Source of the DNA: Prorocentrum cordatum | Lineage: Eukaryota > Sar > Dinophyceae > Prorocentrales > Prorocentraceae | Reading direction: 5' to 3' | Length of the DNA: 64,000 bases | NCBI GenBank assembly: GCA_963575745.1 | Contig: CAUYUJ010016715.1 | Location: forward strand, 516,001 to 580,000 | Shown: piece by piece, positions 32,318-41,764 of the stretch | How the letters are laid out: every line of letters begins with the position of its first letter | Numbering within the stretch: position 1 is the stretch's first letter | The notes under the pieces: model-generated | Databases searched by the model: none | The model's input: only the letters and a program-made list of their open reading frames with translations | Told to the model about the DNA's origin: nothing | Made by a program: the position numbers and the translations under genes

Positions 32318-32537
32318 GTTGCGGCAAAGATCGTTTTGATAGCGTGTCGCGGCACAGGCCCCAGCGACACGCTATGTCTTGCAAGCGGATAGCGTGTCGC
32401 TCCGCTCCGCTGGGTGGGAGGCTCGGGACGTTGGCGCTTGGACGCGGGGACGTGGATAGCGTCTCGCGCCGAAGCGTATCGGGCCAGAACCGTCGGAGCG
32501 ACTCGCCAAGCCGTAGTTCCCGACCGCACGTAGGTCA
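32318..32537. mobile_element. AGCGTGTCGC inverted-repeat element, copy 2
   Basis: Shares with copy 1 (10,916-11,110) the hairpin AGCGTGTCGC...GCGACACGCTATG, the phrase CGCTCCGCTCCGC and the ending GACCG...GTCATC. The termini are more diverged than in copy 1. Confidence 0.6.
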
Positions 32538-33000
32538 TCTCTGCTGCGCGACGCGCAAGTACCTTCACGCTCTCGCGCCCTCGCGCCGCCCCCTGGAAGG
32601 AGCGCACCTCAGCGGCCCAGGCCACGACGCTCGAAGCGCGATTACCTCCGCACCCCCACGGGTGGCTCGGGCTACAGTCAGAAGCGGCGTTCAGGATGGG
32701 CCCTTCTCGCAAGGGCACCGCGCTTCTTCAGCTCTCAGGTCGTTCCGAGGGTCTTGCATCCAGGATGCGGCATCCCGAGAATCCATCCTTCTCGCTGATC
32801 TGAACTGTACCGCTGCTCGTCCTGGGGGGCCCTTGGCGCCGCGGCTGGATTCTCACCGGAAATCTGAGCAGAGCGCTGCCCAGGGGAGGTCTGCGGGGCA
32901 GCGGCATCGGTACCCTTCCCCCCCCCCTCCCGGGACGAAGGCACGTTACTGCGAGAATCCACCCGAGCAGGGGCTGCCTGAGCCAAGGCGGCTGCGGTGA
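32538..33000. other. Unassigned, no gene seen
   Basis: GC-rich, without recognised motif or repeat. Confidence 0.4.
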
Positions 33001-33300
33001 GGTGAAGCATCGTTGAGACATCTGGGGGTTTACTCTGGCCCTCCGTCTCCTCCTGATCCCTCTCCGAGCCGCTATCCCTGCGTTCCTCCCTCCTCGCCTC
33101 CTTCATGCTGCTGCTCCTCTTGCTGTTCTGGCTGCTCCTGTCAATCTTCATTCTCCCCCCCTTCTCCCCCTCTTTCTCGGGGAGGAGGAGGGGGGTGGAG
33201 GAGGAGCAGTAGCACCAGCAGGCGGGGCGGGAGGTGGAGGGAGAGAAGGAGGAAGGAGAGGAGGAGGAAGAGGAGGAGGAGGAGGAGGATAATAGGATGG
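33001..33300. repeat. CTC-rich then GAG-rich tracts
   Basis: A pyrimidine tract (to about 33,170) is followed by a purine tract (33,180-33,300), forming a degenerate head-to-head pair that could pair with itself. Confidence 0.75.
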
Positions 33301-33729
33301 AGGCGCAGAGAGGAGGGAGAAGGTCGAGGAGAACAGCGGGAAGCGGGAGGGGTCATCTGCTGTGGGTTTCCAGGGGGGGGGTCCTCAAATACTGGAAGCC
33401 TTAATGACTGCTTATGTTTTCACGGGGTCCGAACCCATCCCGAAGGAGTACTGTGTTTTTGTTTGAGACCCTGGCCTGGAAAATATAAGCCCTCGAGACG
33501 ACGGTCGACGGACGATCGATGACGAAAGGGGCCGCTCGAATTGAGCAGGGACCGACCGTCCCAACATCCCTACAGGCCTACCACGACATGCTCTTGGAAC
33601 CGAATAATGTTCTCATAACGAAAACCAAGTTCTTAGAACATAAAGCCGGCGTGTGTTAAAACAACACGGCGTCAGCCAGAAACGTTCCAAGAGTATTTCG
33701 CGCAAACAGCAAATAGGGTTCGAATGACA
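33301..33729. other. Unassigned, relatively AT-rich island
   Basis: About 430 bp without microsatellites, relatively AT-rich for the window. No long frame and no tRNA-like fold that I can find. Confidence 0.45.
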
Positions 33730-33905
33730 GCTATAGGCGAGACGGTCTGTGGCCCCAGACCTCCGACGTCATGCCTTTCTCATGACGTCGACCTCCAGAG
33801 GTCGGGACCCCCTCCCTGGGACCAGTTTCTCATCCTGAATTGTGTTTGACGGTCCCGAGGCCCGGTGAAGGCCTCCAGAGGCCGAAAATTGAGAAAAACC
33901 TCCCG
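33730..33905 (-). repeat. 120-bp family, diverged copy
   Basis: CCTCCAGAGGTCGGGACCCC, GACGGTCCCGAGGCCCGGTG and CCTCCAGAGGCCG match the inverted unit at 40,600-40,710. Confidence 0.55.
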
Positions 33906-34164
33906 TCATGACTTTTTGTGACTCGAGGGGTTCTGGGTTCCCTCCTCCCTGCTCCTCCCCCCCTCCCCCCCGAACCGGATTTCGTCCGTTGGGCCTATAG
34001 GCGAGCTGGGACGCTTCGGCACAGCCGGACCGAGAGAGCCGCCTGGCGGCACGGGCCGCCCGCAGCCAGGGCAGCCAACACGGGCGCGCTCATAGCCTGC
34101 GCGCGCACGCGGCCGCCTGAGGGGCGGGACGGCCTGCCGGCACGGACAGGGGAGGGGATCCGCC

Positions 34165-34372
34165 TGCTCGAGAGGAGGAGGGGGAGGAGGAGGAGGAGGA
34201 GGAGGAGGAGGAGGAGGAGGAGGAGGAGGAGAAGGAGGAGGAGGAGGAGGAGGAGGAGAATGAAGAGGAGGAGGAGGAGGAAGAGGAGGAAGAGAAAGAG
34301 AAAGATAAGGAGGAGGAGGAGGAGGAGGAGGAGGAGGAGGAGGAGGAGGAGGAGGGGGAGGAGGAGGAGGGG
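34165..34372. repeat. (GAG)n array
   Basis: About 200 bp of purine triplets. The 260 bp before it is unassigned and GC-rich. Confidence 0.95.
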
Positions 34373-34399
34373 CCCCGCTGCGAAATGGTCACGGCGGAA

Positions 34400-34596
34400 A
34401 AACAGTTGGCGAGCTCCCGCCTCCCGGGGCCATCACCGGGCCCGCCAGCCACCAGAGCACGACTCGGGATGAAGAACCCGGTCCCGCTGTGGGGGGGTCG
34501 CGCTGTGAGCAAAAAGCGACGTGGTCTGGGTCCTCCTCACCCGGGGGGGTCGCGCTGTGAGCAAAAAGCGACGTGGTCTGGGTCCTCCTCCCGCCT
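34400..34596. repeat. 120-bp family remnant and a 53-bp duplication
   Basis: A remnant (GGGGCCATCACCGGGCC, GACTCGGGATGAAGAACCCG) is followed by two copies, exactly 53 bp apart, of GTCGCGCTGTGAGCAAAAAG and its continuation GTGGTCTGGGTCCTCCTC (about 34,497 and 34,550). Confidence 0.7.
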
Positions 34597-35164
34597 CGTC
34601 TGGTGGCGGCGCACGAGGGGGTGGCGCGAGGGGGCGGCTTTTTTGAAGCAGGCGGTGGGCCTGCTGAAGAAGGCAGGCTGATTCTGAGCAGCCCTCCAGG
34701 CTTCTGACACATCTCTGGGCTCTTGGAAGAAGGCCCCTTGGCCCTTCTCGGGGGGTCCCTGTCTTGAAAAAGAGCCACACGCTTTCTTTGGAGGCCGGCC
34801 ATCCCGTCGTCATCCCCTCGCTCGCGCCGCCAGCACCTCTCGGGGAGGACAAGGGCATGGAGAAGTACCCACGAGAAGTGGTCGGGACTGGGACCCCTGG
34901 GGAAGTGCATCGTGCATCTGTTTCACTGCGAGGGGACGCGGCGTGCTTTTTCTAGATGTGCTGCGTGCGCGGTGTTGGCAGCGTCTAGGGGCGCGCATTG
35001 AACACATCCGCCGACCCTCGCTTGCCGCGGATGCAAAGGCGTGTAAGACAGGGGGCTGTCCCCTCTCGCTCTCCCCCCTCCCTCTAGAATCCGGAATCCC
35101 GTTGCAGTAGGGGGGAGGGGCGCGAGGAGAGGGGGGGGCGGGGTCCACGAGCTTCCCCGCACAC
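34597..35164. other. Unassigned, no gene seen
   Basis: The first 150 bp has CTTCTGA/AGAAGG words recalling the element at 6.2 kb. The rest is unassigned. Confidence 0.4.
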
Positions 35165-35760
35165 TTCCCTGGCTGGCCCTCGGGGCCTCCGAGTCAGCCC
35201 CACGGCGGCCTTCAAGATACCGAAGGTGCCCGCTAAGATGGCTCAAGAGAAGCTCCAACGCGCCTAGAGGCCTCCATAACATCGAAGATGGCCTCAGGAC
35301 GGCCCAACAGACCTGGAAGACGCCCAGCCCAACGCCTCAAAAGGCCAACACATGAGTCTTCTCATGATTTAGACAGAGTTGCGCATTCTCGCCATTTCGG
35401 GGCTCTGAGCACCGCGGCGGCCCGAGAAGACCTCCAGAAAAGCCGACGGCGACAAAAGAGGCCACCAAGCGAGCCCCAAGATGGCCCAAGAAGGCCTCGA
35501 GAATGCCCAAGAGCTACGAGACATTAAAAAAAGGCCCTCGAGAGGGTTCCACGAAGGGCCAGAGAGGCCCGAGAAGGGGAACCCGTAGGGTCAGCGGGAG
35601 CCATCCCCCACAAGATGTCCCCACGCGACCCCGAAGGAGTCCTGAGGGCCCCCCAAAGCACCCAGGAACCCTGCAAGGGCTCCCAAGAGGCAGCCAACAG
35701 ACGAGGAGGAACGGGGGGGCAAACCAGAAAAAGCGACACGCAGGCAGCACGACGGGAAGC
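35165..35760 (-). repeat. Family G minisatellite copy
   Basis: Degenerate CCCCAAGATGGCC units, with an anchor near 35,385 (GCGCATTCTCGCCATTTCGG). A different mix of units from the 23.7-kb copy. Confidence 0.6.
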
Positions 35761-35934
35761 GACGAATCGCGCATACTAGATCGGAAGCTGGGCATCTCCT
35801 TTCGGAGGAGTCGGCGGGATGATGCAAGCCGCCTGGATCACGCGTCCTCCGATGTGTGCAGGATCCTGCAAGATCCAGCGCTCTGGCTGAACCCCGTCTG
35901 CACTGACCCCGTCTCAAGGCTCCCGATCATCCTC

Positions 35935-36160
35935 GCTGCCGCCGACGCCGGGGTGGACGTTGACGTCGACGTCGAAGTTGACGTCGATGTCGTCGTCGAC
36001 GTCATCGACAGCCGACGTCGTCGACGTCGTGGTCGACGCCGAAGTTGACGTCGACGTCCTCGTCCTTAGCGTCGAAGCCGTCGCTGGATTTGACGTCGCC
36101 GTCGACGTCGACGTCGACGTCCTGGCCTTCGCGCGCCGCGGCTGCCCACAGACGCAGGCC
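35935..36160. repeat. GTCGAC/GACGTC-rich array
   Basis: Built of GTC and GAC triplets plus GTT, so it is rich in SalI-like palindromes. All frames give Val/Asp/Ser repeats. Confidence 0.88.
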
Positions 36161-36197
36161 GGCTGCTCGGCGGGAGGGCAGGCGCGAACGAACAGAT

Positions 36198-36341
36198 ACA
36201 TAACGATGAATGTTCGAAGCTCCGCGCGGATTTCTCGGATCGGCGCTGGAGCCCCCCGGTTCGCTCCGGTCGCCAGGGAGGGGGGGTTCCAGCGCCGATC
36301 CACGAAATTAGCACGGACCTCCGAAAGTTCATGTTTGAACC
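36198..36341. mobile_element. Hairpin family H, complete copy
   Basis: The left arm, CTCCGCGCGGATTTCTCGG then ATCGGCGCTGG, is mirrored by CCAGCGCCGATCCACGAAAT then ACCTCCGAAAGTTCATG. Arms are about 50 bp with a short GC loop. No coding capacity. Confidence 0.8.
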
Positions 36342-36364
36342 GCTTTTTGTTCCTCAACGCCGAT

Positions 36365-36530
36365 GTGGGCGTCATCCTCGACGTCGACGTCACCGCAGTC
36401 AAGCTTGACCTCGTCGTCGAAGCCATTGTCGTCGTCGATGTCCTCGACGTCGAGGTCGTCGACGCCATCTTCGACGTCCTCGACGTCGACGCCCTCGTCC
36501 TCGTCGATGTGCCCGTGCCAGCTCTCCTCC
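36365..36530. repeat. GTCGAC/GACGTC-rich array
   Basis: A second palindromic triplet array after the hairpin. The following 300 bp (36,531-36,829) is GC-rich, with C runs and G runs and no gene. Confidence 0.85.
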
Positions 36531-36829
36531 CCCAGGGGGGGCGGCCGGCTGCTCGGCGAGAGGGCCGGTGCGGGGCAGGCCACACCCGCGACGGGTGCGA
36601 GCTCAGGAGGACCGCTCGGGGGGCGGCCCTCAGACGGTAACTAATGGGCGGGCTGGGGGGGGGGAGAAACGTTCACCTTTCGCGCCGCTCTCAGGCCCCA
36701 GGGCACAGGAGGTGCACCTTTCTTCACCCCCCCCACTAATCACCCCCCCATTGCTCGACTCCCGAGCGTCGGGAGAGCGTGCGCGACCCAGCGAGAGAGG
36801 ACTCCACGGCGCGCGCGGAGGGCGAGGGC

Positions 36830-37010
36830 GAGGGCTTCGACGCCGGTTTCCACGGCTTCGAACACGAGGACGAGGGCGTCGACCTCGACGTCTACATCGA
36901 GGACGTCGACGATGGCGTCGACGCCGTCGTCGTCGTCGTCGACGACAACGACCTCGACGACGAGTTCAACCTTGACTGCGGCGACGTCGACGATGAGGAC
37001 GGGGGCGGAG
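36830..37010. repeat. GACGTCGAC-rich array
   Basis: GACGTC and GTCGTC words in mirror orientation to the two previous arrays. Confidence 0.85.
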
Positions 37011-37107
37011 AGGACGCCAAGCAGTCCAGTCCAGTCCTCCCTTCATCCACCTCGACCCACGCCCCTCCTTCCGCCCTCCTCGCCCCTCGTTCCTGGAGGG
37101 ACAACAG

Positions 37108-37500
37108 CAAGCATAAACATAAACATGATACTTAGGAGGTCTGCGCGGATTTCTTGGACCCGCGCTGGGCCCCCTAACTGGAGCACGCAGCGCGCCAAGG
37201 TCAGGCGTCGGCGAGGCCTTGAATAGTGGGACCTGGTTTAGTGATGTGTACGGGGGATACCCCCCCGCCCCGTTCCACTAACGGCTGCCGTCGCCCGAAG
37301 AAACACCAGCCACGGCAGACCTGGTTTAGTGATTATGGCCAACTTGTGGGGTCTCGGGGCCCAATCACTAACCGGCTCCCCTTACCTGGGGTCCTGGCGA
37401 TCCCCGACAGGAGCGGCGCTAGAGGCGCCGCCGGCGGGGCCCAGCGCCTCCAAGTGATCCGCGCGGACCTCCGAAGGTCTCTGCGCACGGGCCACATGGA
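37108..37500. mobile_element. Hairpin family H, split by ~200 bp
   Basis: The left arm (about 37,108-37,205, GTCTGCGCGGATTTCTTGG) and the right arm (about 37,411-37,500, GATCCGCGCGGACCTCCG) are separated by 37,206-37,410. That insert has GACCTGGTTTAGTGAT twice (near 37,230 and 37,318) and complementary CACTAAC words. Either something inserted in the loop or two half elements lie side by side. Confidence 0.6.
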
Positions 37501-37542
37501 AACAGTCTGACTGGGGAGCGCGACGGCGCCCCTTGCACCTAT

Positions 37543-37731
37543 CGGCGACAAGCGAGAGGGGAACTCAGAAGGAGAAGGCATGGTGAGACGGCGGCGGAGC
37601 TTCTCAGTCTGGCCTTCTGAAAGGTTGTTGTGTCTTCGGGGAATGCTTAGAAAACTTCCCAAAGGCTGGGGGACTTCCGAGCCTTCTGAGAGGGCCCACC
37701 CCTTCTCACTTTCTCCCATCGCTCGCCGTCG
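37543..37731. mobile_element. TTCTCAGAAG TIR element, copy B
   Basis: The left end CGGCGACAAGCGAGAGGGGA and the right end CTTTCTCCCATCGCTCGCCG are imperfect inverted repeats. The interior shares GCTGGGGGACTTCCGAGCCT with the copy at 6.2 kb. Confidence 0.65.
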
Positions 37732-37904
37732 AACCAAGAATCTGACGAAACTCCCCCTCTACAGATCCCAGTCTGGTTTCTATACCGAGTCGTCCTCTCG
37801 ACTGTCCCCAGGCTCAGCCAGCGCCACCTAGAAAGCCGAGAACTGCCAAAACAGTCGTGTTTGGCGTGTGTCTTTACATGCTTCTGGCCACGACGAGGCC
37901 GCAG

Positions 37905-38745
37905 GCGAGAGACCCAACTTGGGCGCGGCGTTTTCTTTATACGTGAAAGTACGTGCGCGGAGGGGGGGACCCGACACGCGCCTGGCGCGTGCGCGCGGGG
38001 CACGTACTCTCACGTGTCCACGGCCCACGGCCCCGATCGAGGGACCCAATCAAGCGGGCAAGATTCTCTACAAGAGAAACACCTGCGCGGGGGGGAACAC
38101 AGCATGCGCCTGGCGCGTGCGCGCGGGGCATGTGTTCTCACGTGCCCACAACCCCAAAGGGGGGAGCCAACTTGGGCGCGGCGGAGCCTCTAAACGTGCC
38201 AATGCGTGCACGGAGGGGGGGGACACAACATGCGCCTGGCGCGTGCGCGCGGGAGGGGACCCAACATGCGCCTGGCGCGTGCGCGCGGAGCACGTGTTCT
38301 CACGTGTCCGCTGCCCCCAGGGGGGGGGGGAACCCAACTTGGGAGCGCCTGAAATCTTACACGTGACAAGACGTGCGCGGAGGTTGAGGAGACCCAACAT
38401 GCGCCTGGTGCGTGAGCGCGGGGCAAGAGCGTTCTCATGTGTCCACGGCCCTCAACAGGGGACCCAACTTGGGCGCGGCGGATTCTCTACACGTGACAAT
38501 AAATGCGCGAGAGGGGGGGGGAAGGGGGGGGGACAACATGTGCCTGGCGCGTGAGCGCGGGGCACGTGCTCTCACGTGTCCACGGACCCTGGAAGGGGGG
38601 GACCAACCTGGGCGCGGCGGTGTCTCTACCTACACGTGCCAATACGTGCGCGGAGGGGGGGGACACAACATGCGCCTGGCGCGTTCGCGCGGGGCACGCG
38701 TTCTCACGTGTTCATGGCACCCAAGGGGGGACCCAACTTCGGCGG
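37905..38745. repeat. 125-165-bp tandem array with CACGTG motifs
   Basis: About six to seven units start near 37,911, 38,166, 38,333, 38,463 and 38,603, each with CCAACTTGGGCGCGGCG, ACACGTG, a G run, ATGCGCCTGGCGCGTGCGCG and TCTCACGTGTCCACGG. One unit has an internal duplication. CACGTG or near-CACGTG sites recur about twice per unit. Confidence 0.8.
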
Positions 38746-38835
38746 AGGAAGGAGGAAGGAGGAAGGAGGAGGAAGGAGGAGGAAGGAGGTAGGAGGAAGG
38801 AGGAAGGAGGAGGAGGAAGGAGGAGGAGCAAGAGG
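38745..38835. repeat. GGAAGGA/GGAGGA purine array
   Basis: GGAAGGA heptamers mixed with GGA triplets directly follow the CACGTG array. The next 280 bp is unassigned. Confidence 0.9.
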
Positions 38836-39115
38836 ATAAGCAAGCAGGTCGTAATTACAGGAGGTCGTGGTTGCAGCCAAGCAGCGGGAAAGTGCTGCAC
38901 GAGCGTCAGAAGAAGGTTTGACTCAAGTTCCTTACCAGTATCGCGTATCCCTCAAGTTGCATGCTGAGAAGACGTGGGGGGAGGTGCAGAGGAGACAGCT
39001 TTTCGGGCATGCAAGAGCATCCCAGCCGCGCCAGGTGCGCGATGAGATGTCCGACGATTCAGGCAATGGCTGAGACGACCCCACCGCGCAAGGGCCGTGC
39101 CCGTCCTACTGGTGA

Positions 39116-39435
39116 CGAGGAGGGGAAGAAGAAGGAGGAGAAGGATGAGGAGGAGCAGCAGCAGCAGCAGCAGCGAGCAGGAGCAGGAGGAGAGGACAGG
39201 AGAGAGGAGCAGGAGAAGGAAAAGGAGGAGGAAAGGAGGAGGACGAGGACGAAGAGGACGAGGAGAAGGAGACGGGGGAGGAGGACGACGACGGAAGGCC
39301 GTAGAGGTGAAGGAGGAGAGGGACGAGGAAGCGGATAGGAAGAGCTGGATGAGGTTCAGGAGGAGAAGGAGAAGGAGACGGAGGAGGAGGAGGAGGAGGA
39401 GGAGGAGGAGGAGGAGGAGGAGGAAGGGGAGGAAG
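39116..39435. repeat. (GAG)n array
   Basis: Purine array with a CAG run near 39,155 and a pure GAG block at 39,380-39,425. Confidence 0.92.
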
Positions 39436-39577
39436 ACCACAACGGGAGGCGAGCAGGCACTCTTTGCTGGAGGTCCGCGCAGGGCCCCAGCGCCCAGTCC
39501 CCCACCTCCTCGCGCTGCGACACATCTGGCTCCGATGCAGTGGCGACGTCCAAGAGGAAGACAAGGACACCAGCATA

Positions 39578-39728
39578 GAACCTCGGAGGTCCGCGCGGAT
39601 TCCTCGGATCGGCGCTGGGGCCCCCTGGCAGCGCCTCCGGCGCCACCCCTGGCGCCCTCTGCGCTCCAGGGAGGGGGGCCCAGCGCAGATCCAAGTAATC
39701 TGCGCGAAACTCATGAGTCCTATGTTTG
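39578..39728. mobile_element. Hairpin family H, complete copy
   Basis: GGTCCGCGCGGATTCCTCGG then ATCGGCGCTGG is mirrored by CCAGCGCAGATCCAAGTAAT then CTGCGCG, with a GC-rich loop of about 70 bp that is itself partly palindromic. Confidence 0.75.
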
Positions 39729-40169
39729 CGTCATTGCTTCTTCCCCGAGATTCGGCGCCATGCTCCGACACCACCTGCGGCAGGTTCGTGTCGTGGCGAC
39801 CCAGGCGTTGGTTTCTGAAAGCACGTGGATCATTAGATCTTGAATTATCGGCGGCTCTTTGGTCACCAGACCGCTCCATATTGGCCGACTCTGGGTTACT
39901 GGCGGTGTTCAACCTTGAACGCTGCGGCGGGGTCGCTGCCGCGTCGACACGACGCGAACTTATTGTGGGCGTCCAAGAGGGAGGCGTCCAAGAGGGGGTG
40001 CGGCAAATCATGACCCCATGCACGTGCGCGCCCCAGAGGGGTTCAAGGGACGTGTTGAAAGAAGAGAAGAGGGCCATGAACTCCAGGGAGATATCATGGC
40101 CCCGGCCACGATCTCGTATCCATCCCCTCTGGGGCCCTAGTCATCACCCCCGTTCTGGCCGCCCACGAG
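39729..40169. repeat. Unassigned, with a family P copy
   Basis: 39,898-39,975 has GTTCAACCTTGAACG, GGGGTCGCTGCCGCGTCGAC and ACGACGCGAACTTATTGTG. The rest has no recognised feature. Confidence 0.6.
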
Positions 40170-40560
40170 AAGAGTGGCGGGAGGTTTTTGCAAATTTGCA
40201 ACCTCCAGAGGCTCTCACCGGGCAACGGGGCCGTCAGAAGACGGCTCAGGGGGGCAGGCCGGTCCCCAGGAAGGGATCCAGACCTCTGGGGTCACGCTGG
40301 TGGGGTGTCTGGCAATTGTCGGCCTCTGGGGGCCCTCACCGGGCCCCCGGACCGTCAGAAAACGGCTCAGGCAAGAAACCCTGTCCTCGGGAAGGGGTCC
40401 AGACCTCTGGGGTCACGACGGGAGGTGTTTGGCAATTGTCGGCCTCTGGGGGCCCTCACCGGGCCCCGGGACCGTCAGAAAAGGCTCAGGGGGATAAGCC
40501 AGTCCCACGTAATGGAAAAATCCCGTCCTCGGGAAGGGGTCCAAACTTCTCAAAAGCCAC
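40170..40560 (+). repeat. 120-bp family, three tandem units
   Basis: Units near 40,200, 40,315 and 40,435 contain GGCCCTCACCGGGCCCC, GACCGTCAGAAAA and GGAAGGGGTCCAGACCTCTGG. This cluster defines the consensus of the family. Confidence 0.85.
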
Positions 40561-40599
40561 GTGACAAGAGAAGCATGACGTCGAAGTCAGGGGACGTTG

Positions 40600-40710
40600 T
40601 GGCTTTCTCACAACTGGAGGTCTGGACCCCCCCCTCCCCATCACCGGCTTCGCATCCCGAGACGTTTTCTGACGGGTCCGGAACCCGGTGAGGGTCTCCA
40701 GAAGCCGATT
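40600..40710 (-). repeat. 120-bp family, inverted unit
   Basis: GGAGGTCTGGACCCC, GACGTTTTCTGACGGGTCC and CCCGGTGAGGGTCTCCAGA are the complement of the preceding tandem units, so the cluster is 3 forward plus 1 reverse. Confidence 0.8.
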
Positions 40711-40740
40711 CCGTCATGATGTTTTCGCAGCGAGAGGAGG

Positions 40741-40822
40741 TAAACGGCGCTGGGGGCGCCGCCAGGGGGCGCCGATCCAAGGCATCCGCGCGGACCGCCG
40801 AAAGTTCATGCTTGTACAATGT
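40741..40822. mobile_element. Hairpin family H, right half
   Basis: GGCGCTGGGGGCGCC, GCGCCGATCCAAGGCATCCG and CGCGGACCGCCGAAAGTTCA. The left arm is missing or replaced by the 120-bp unit that abuts it. Confidence 0.6.
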
Positions 40823-41318
40823 TCCTTCCCCGTCCCGCTCTCACTGGCCGGGCCGACGGTCGTCGACGGACTCCTGAAGCCCCAGGCATCCGACGATGTT
40901 TAATGTTCAATCGCGGCGTTGTTACTCAGCTTCGGCCTCTGAAGGCAATTCTGGGGACCCAGGGCCACATTGCTCGCAGGTGGAAAAGATGTGTTGCTTT
41001 ATTACTCGCGGTAACGCCAGTGACTGCCCCTGCCTTCCCCTCCCTAGTCACGTCACGATTCCCCGCGGCGCCGCCTGGGCGCGAATCGCGACGTGGCCGG
41101 CCCCCTCGCCCCCATTAACGCCAGGGAATCAGAAAAAAAAGCTATCAAAGCTGTCCTGGCGCCCTCCCCGGGGCCACTTTTTCGAGCCCTGGGAAAGGCT
41201 CCAGGAGGACGAATATCTACAAAATCTGCGTCCTGATTTCTGTCAAGACGTCGCATGTCGCATGTCTGGGAACCTGTCACTGGCGAGGGGGTTGAGACCT
41301 TCTGGGGGCCGCGGAATG
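40823..41318. other. Unassigned, no gene seen
   Basis: Mixed sequence. Ends in GTCGCATGTCTGGG (about 41,260), a phrase shared with 12,225 and 52,700. Confidence 0.4.

Positions 41319-41368
<50 letters not shown>
41319..41368 (+). repeat. 50-base A tract
   Basis: Fifty consecutive A on the + strand, far outside the local composition. It may be the 3' tail of a retroposed transcript or simple slippage. No clear polyadenylation signal or target-site duplication is seen. Confidence 0.9.
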
Positions 41369-41371
<3 letters not shown>

Positions 41372-41554
41372 CGCCGGATATCTCTGGCTGGGAGGCCGGG
41401 AGGGCGCGCCAGGTGGCGCGAGAGGCCTCGGCGGCTGGCGGCGGCATCGGTGGCCGCCGCCGCCGCCAAGAGGACGAGGGAGTGCAGAGGGCGGGGCGGA
41501 TTCGGAGTCGGAATGGGAGCGATGTGCCGAGACGGGTATCGCAGACTGCTCGTA

Positions 41555-41760
41555 TCGCACGGACACACACGTCTCTCTCTCTCTCTCTCTATTTCTCGTT
41601 ATCGTTTTTGTTTATTCCCAACCATCCTGTGGTGTTGGGTCCTCGTTTTGAAGAGACGGTGCCCGCGTCCTCTCCTCTCCTCCTCTCCTCCTCTCCTCCT
41701 CCTCCCCCTCCTCCTCCCTCCTCCTCCCTCTCCTCCCTCCTCTCTGCGTTTCACCCACCC
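41555..41760. repeat. (CT)n and CTC arrays
   Basis: A CT run (about 41,572-41,595) and a degenerate CTC tract (41,655-41,755) border the satellite on its left. Confidence 0.85.
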
Positions 41761-41764
41761 ATTA

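Noticed and set aside
33600-33730. tRNA gene, from GGGTTCGAATGAC
   Set aside because: A B-box-like word only. No A box, acceptor stem or cloverleaf could be built around it.
36779-37135. Acidic + frame with EDVDD repeats
   Set aside because: Product of the GACGTCGAC array; the frame ends soon after the array does.
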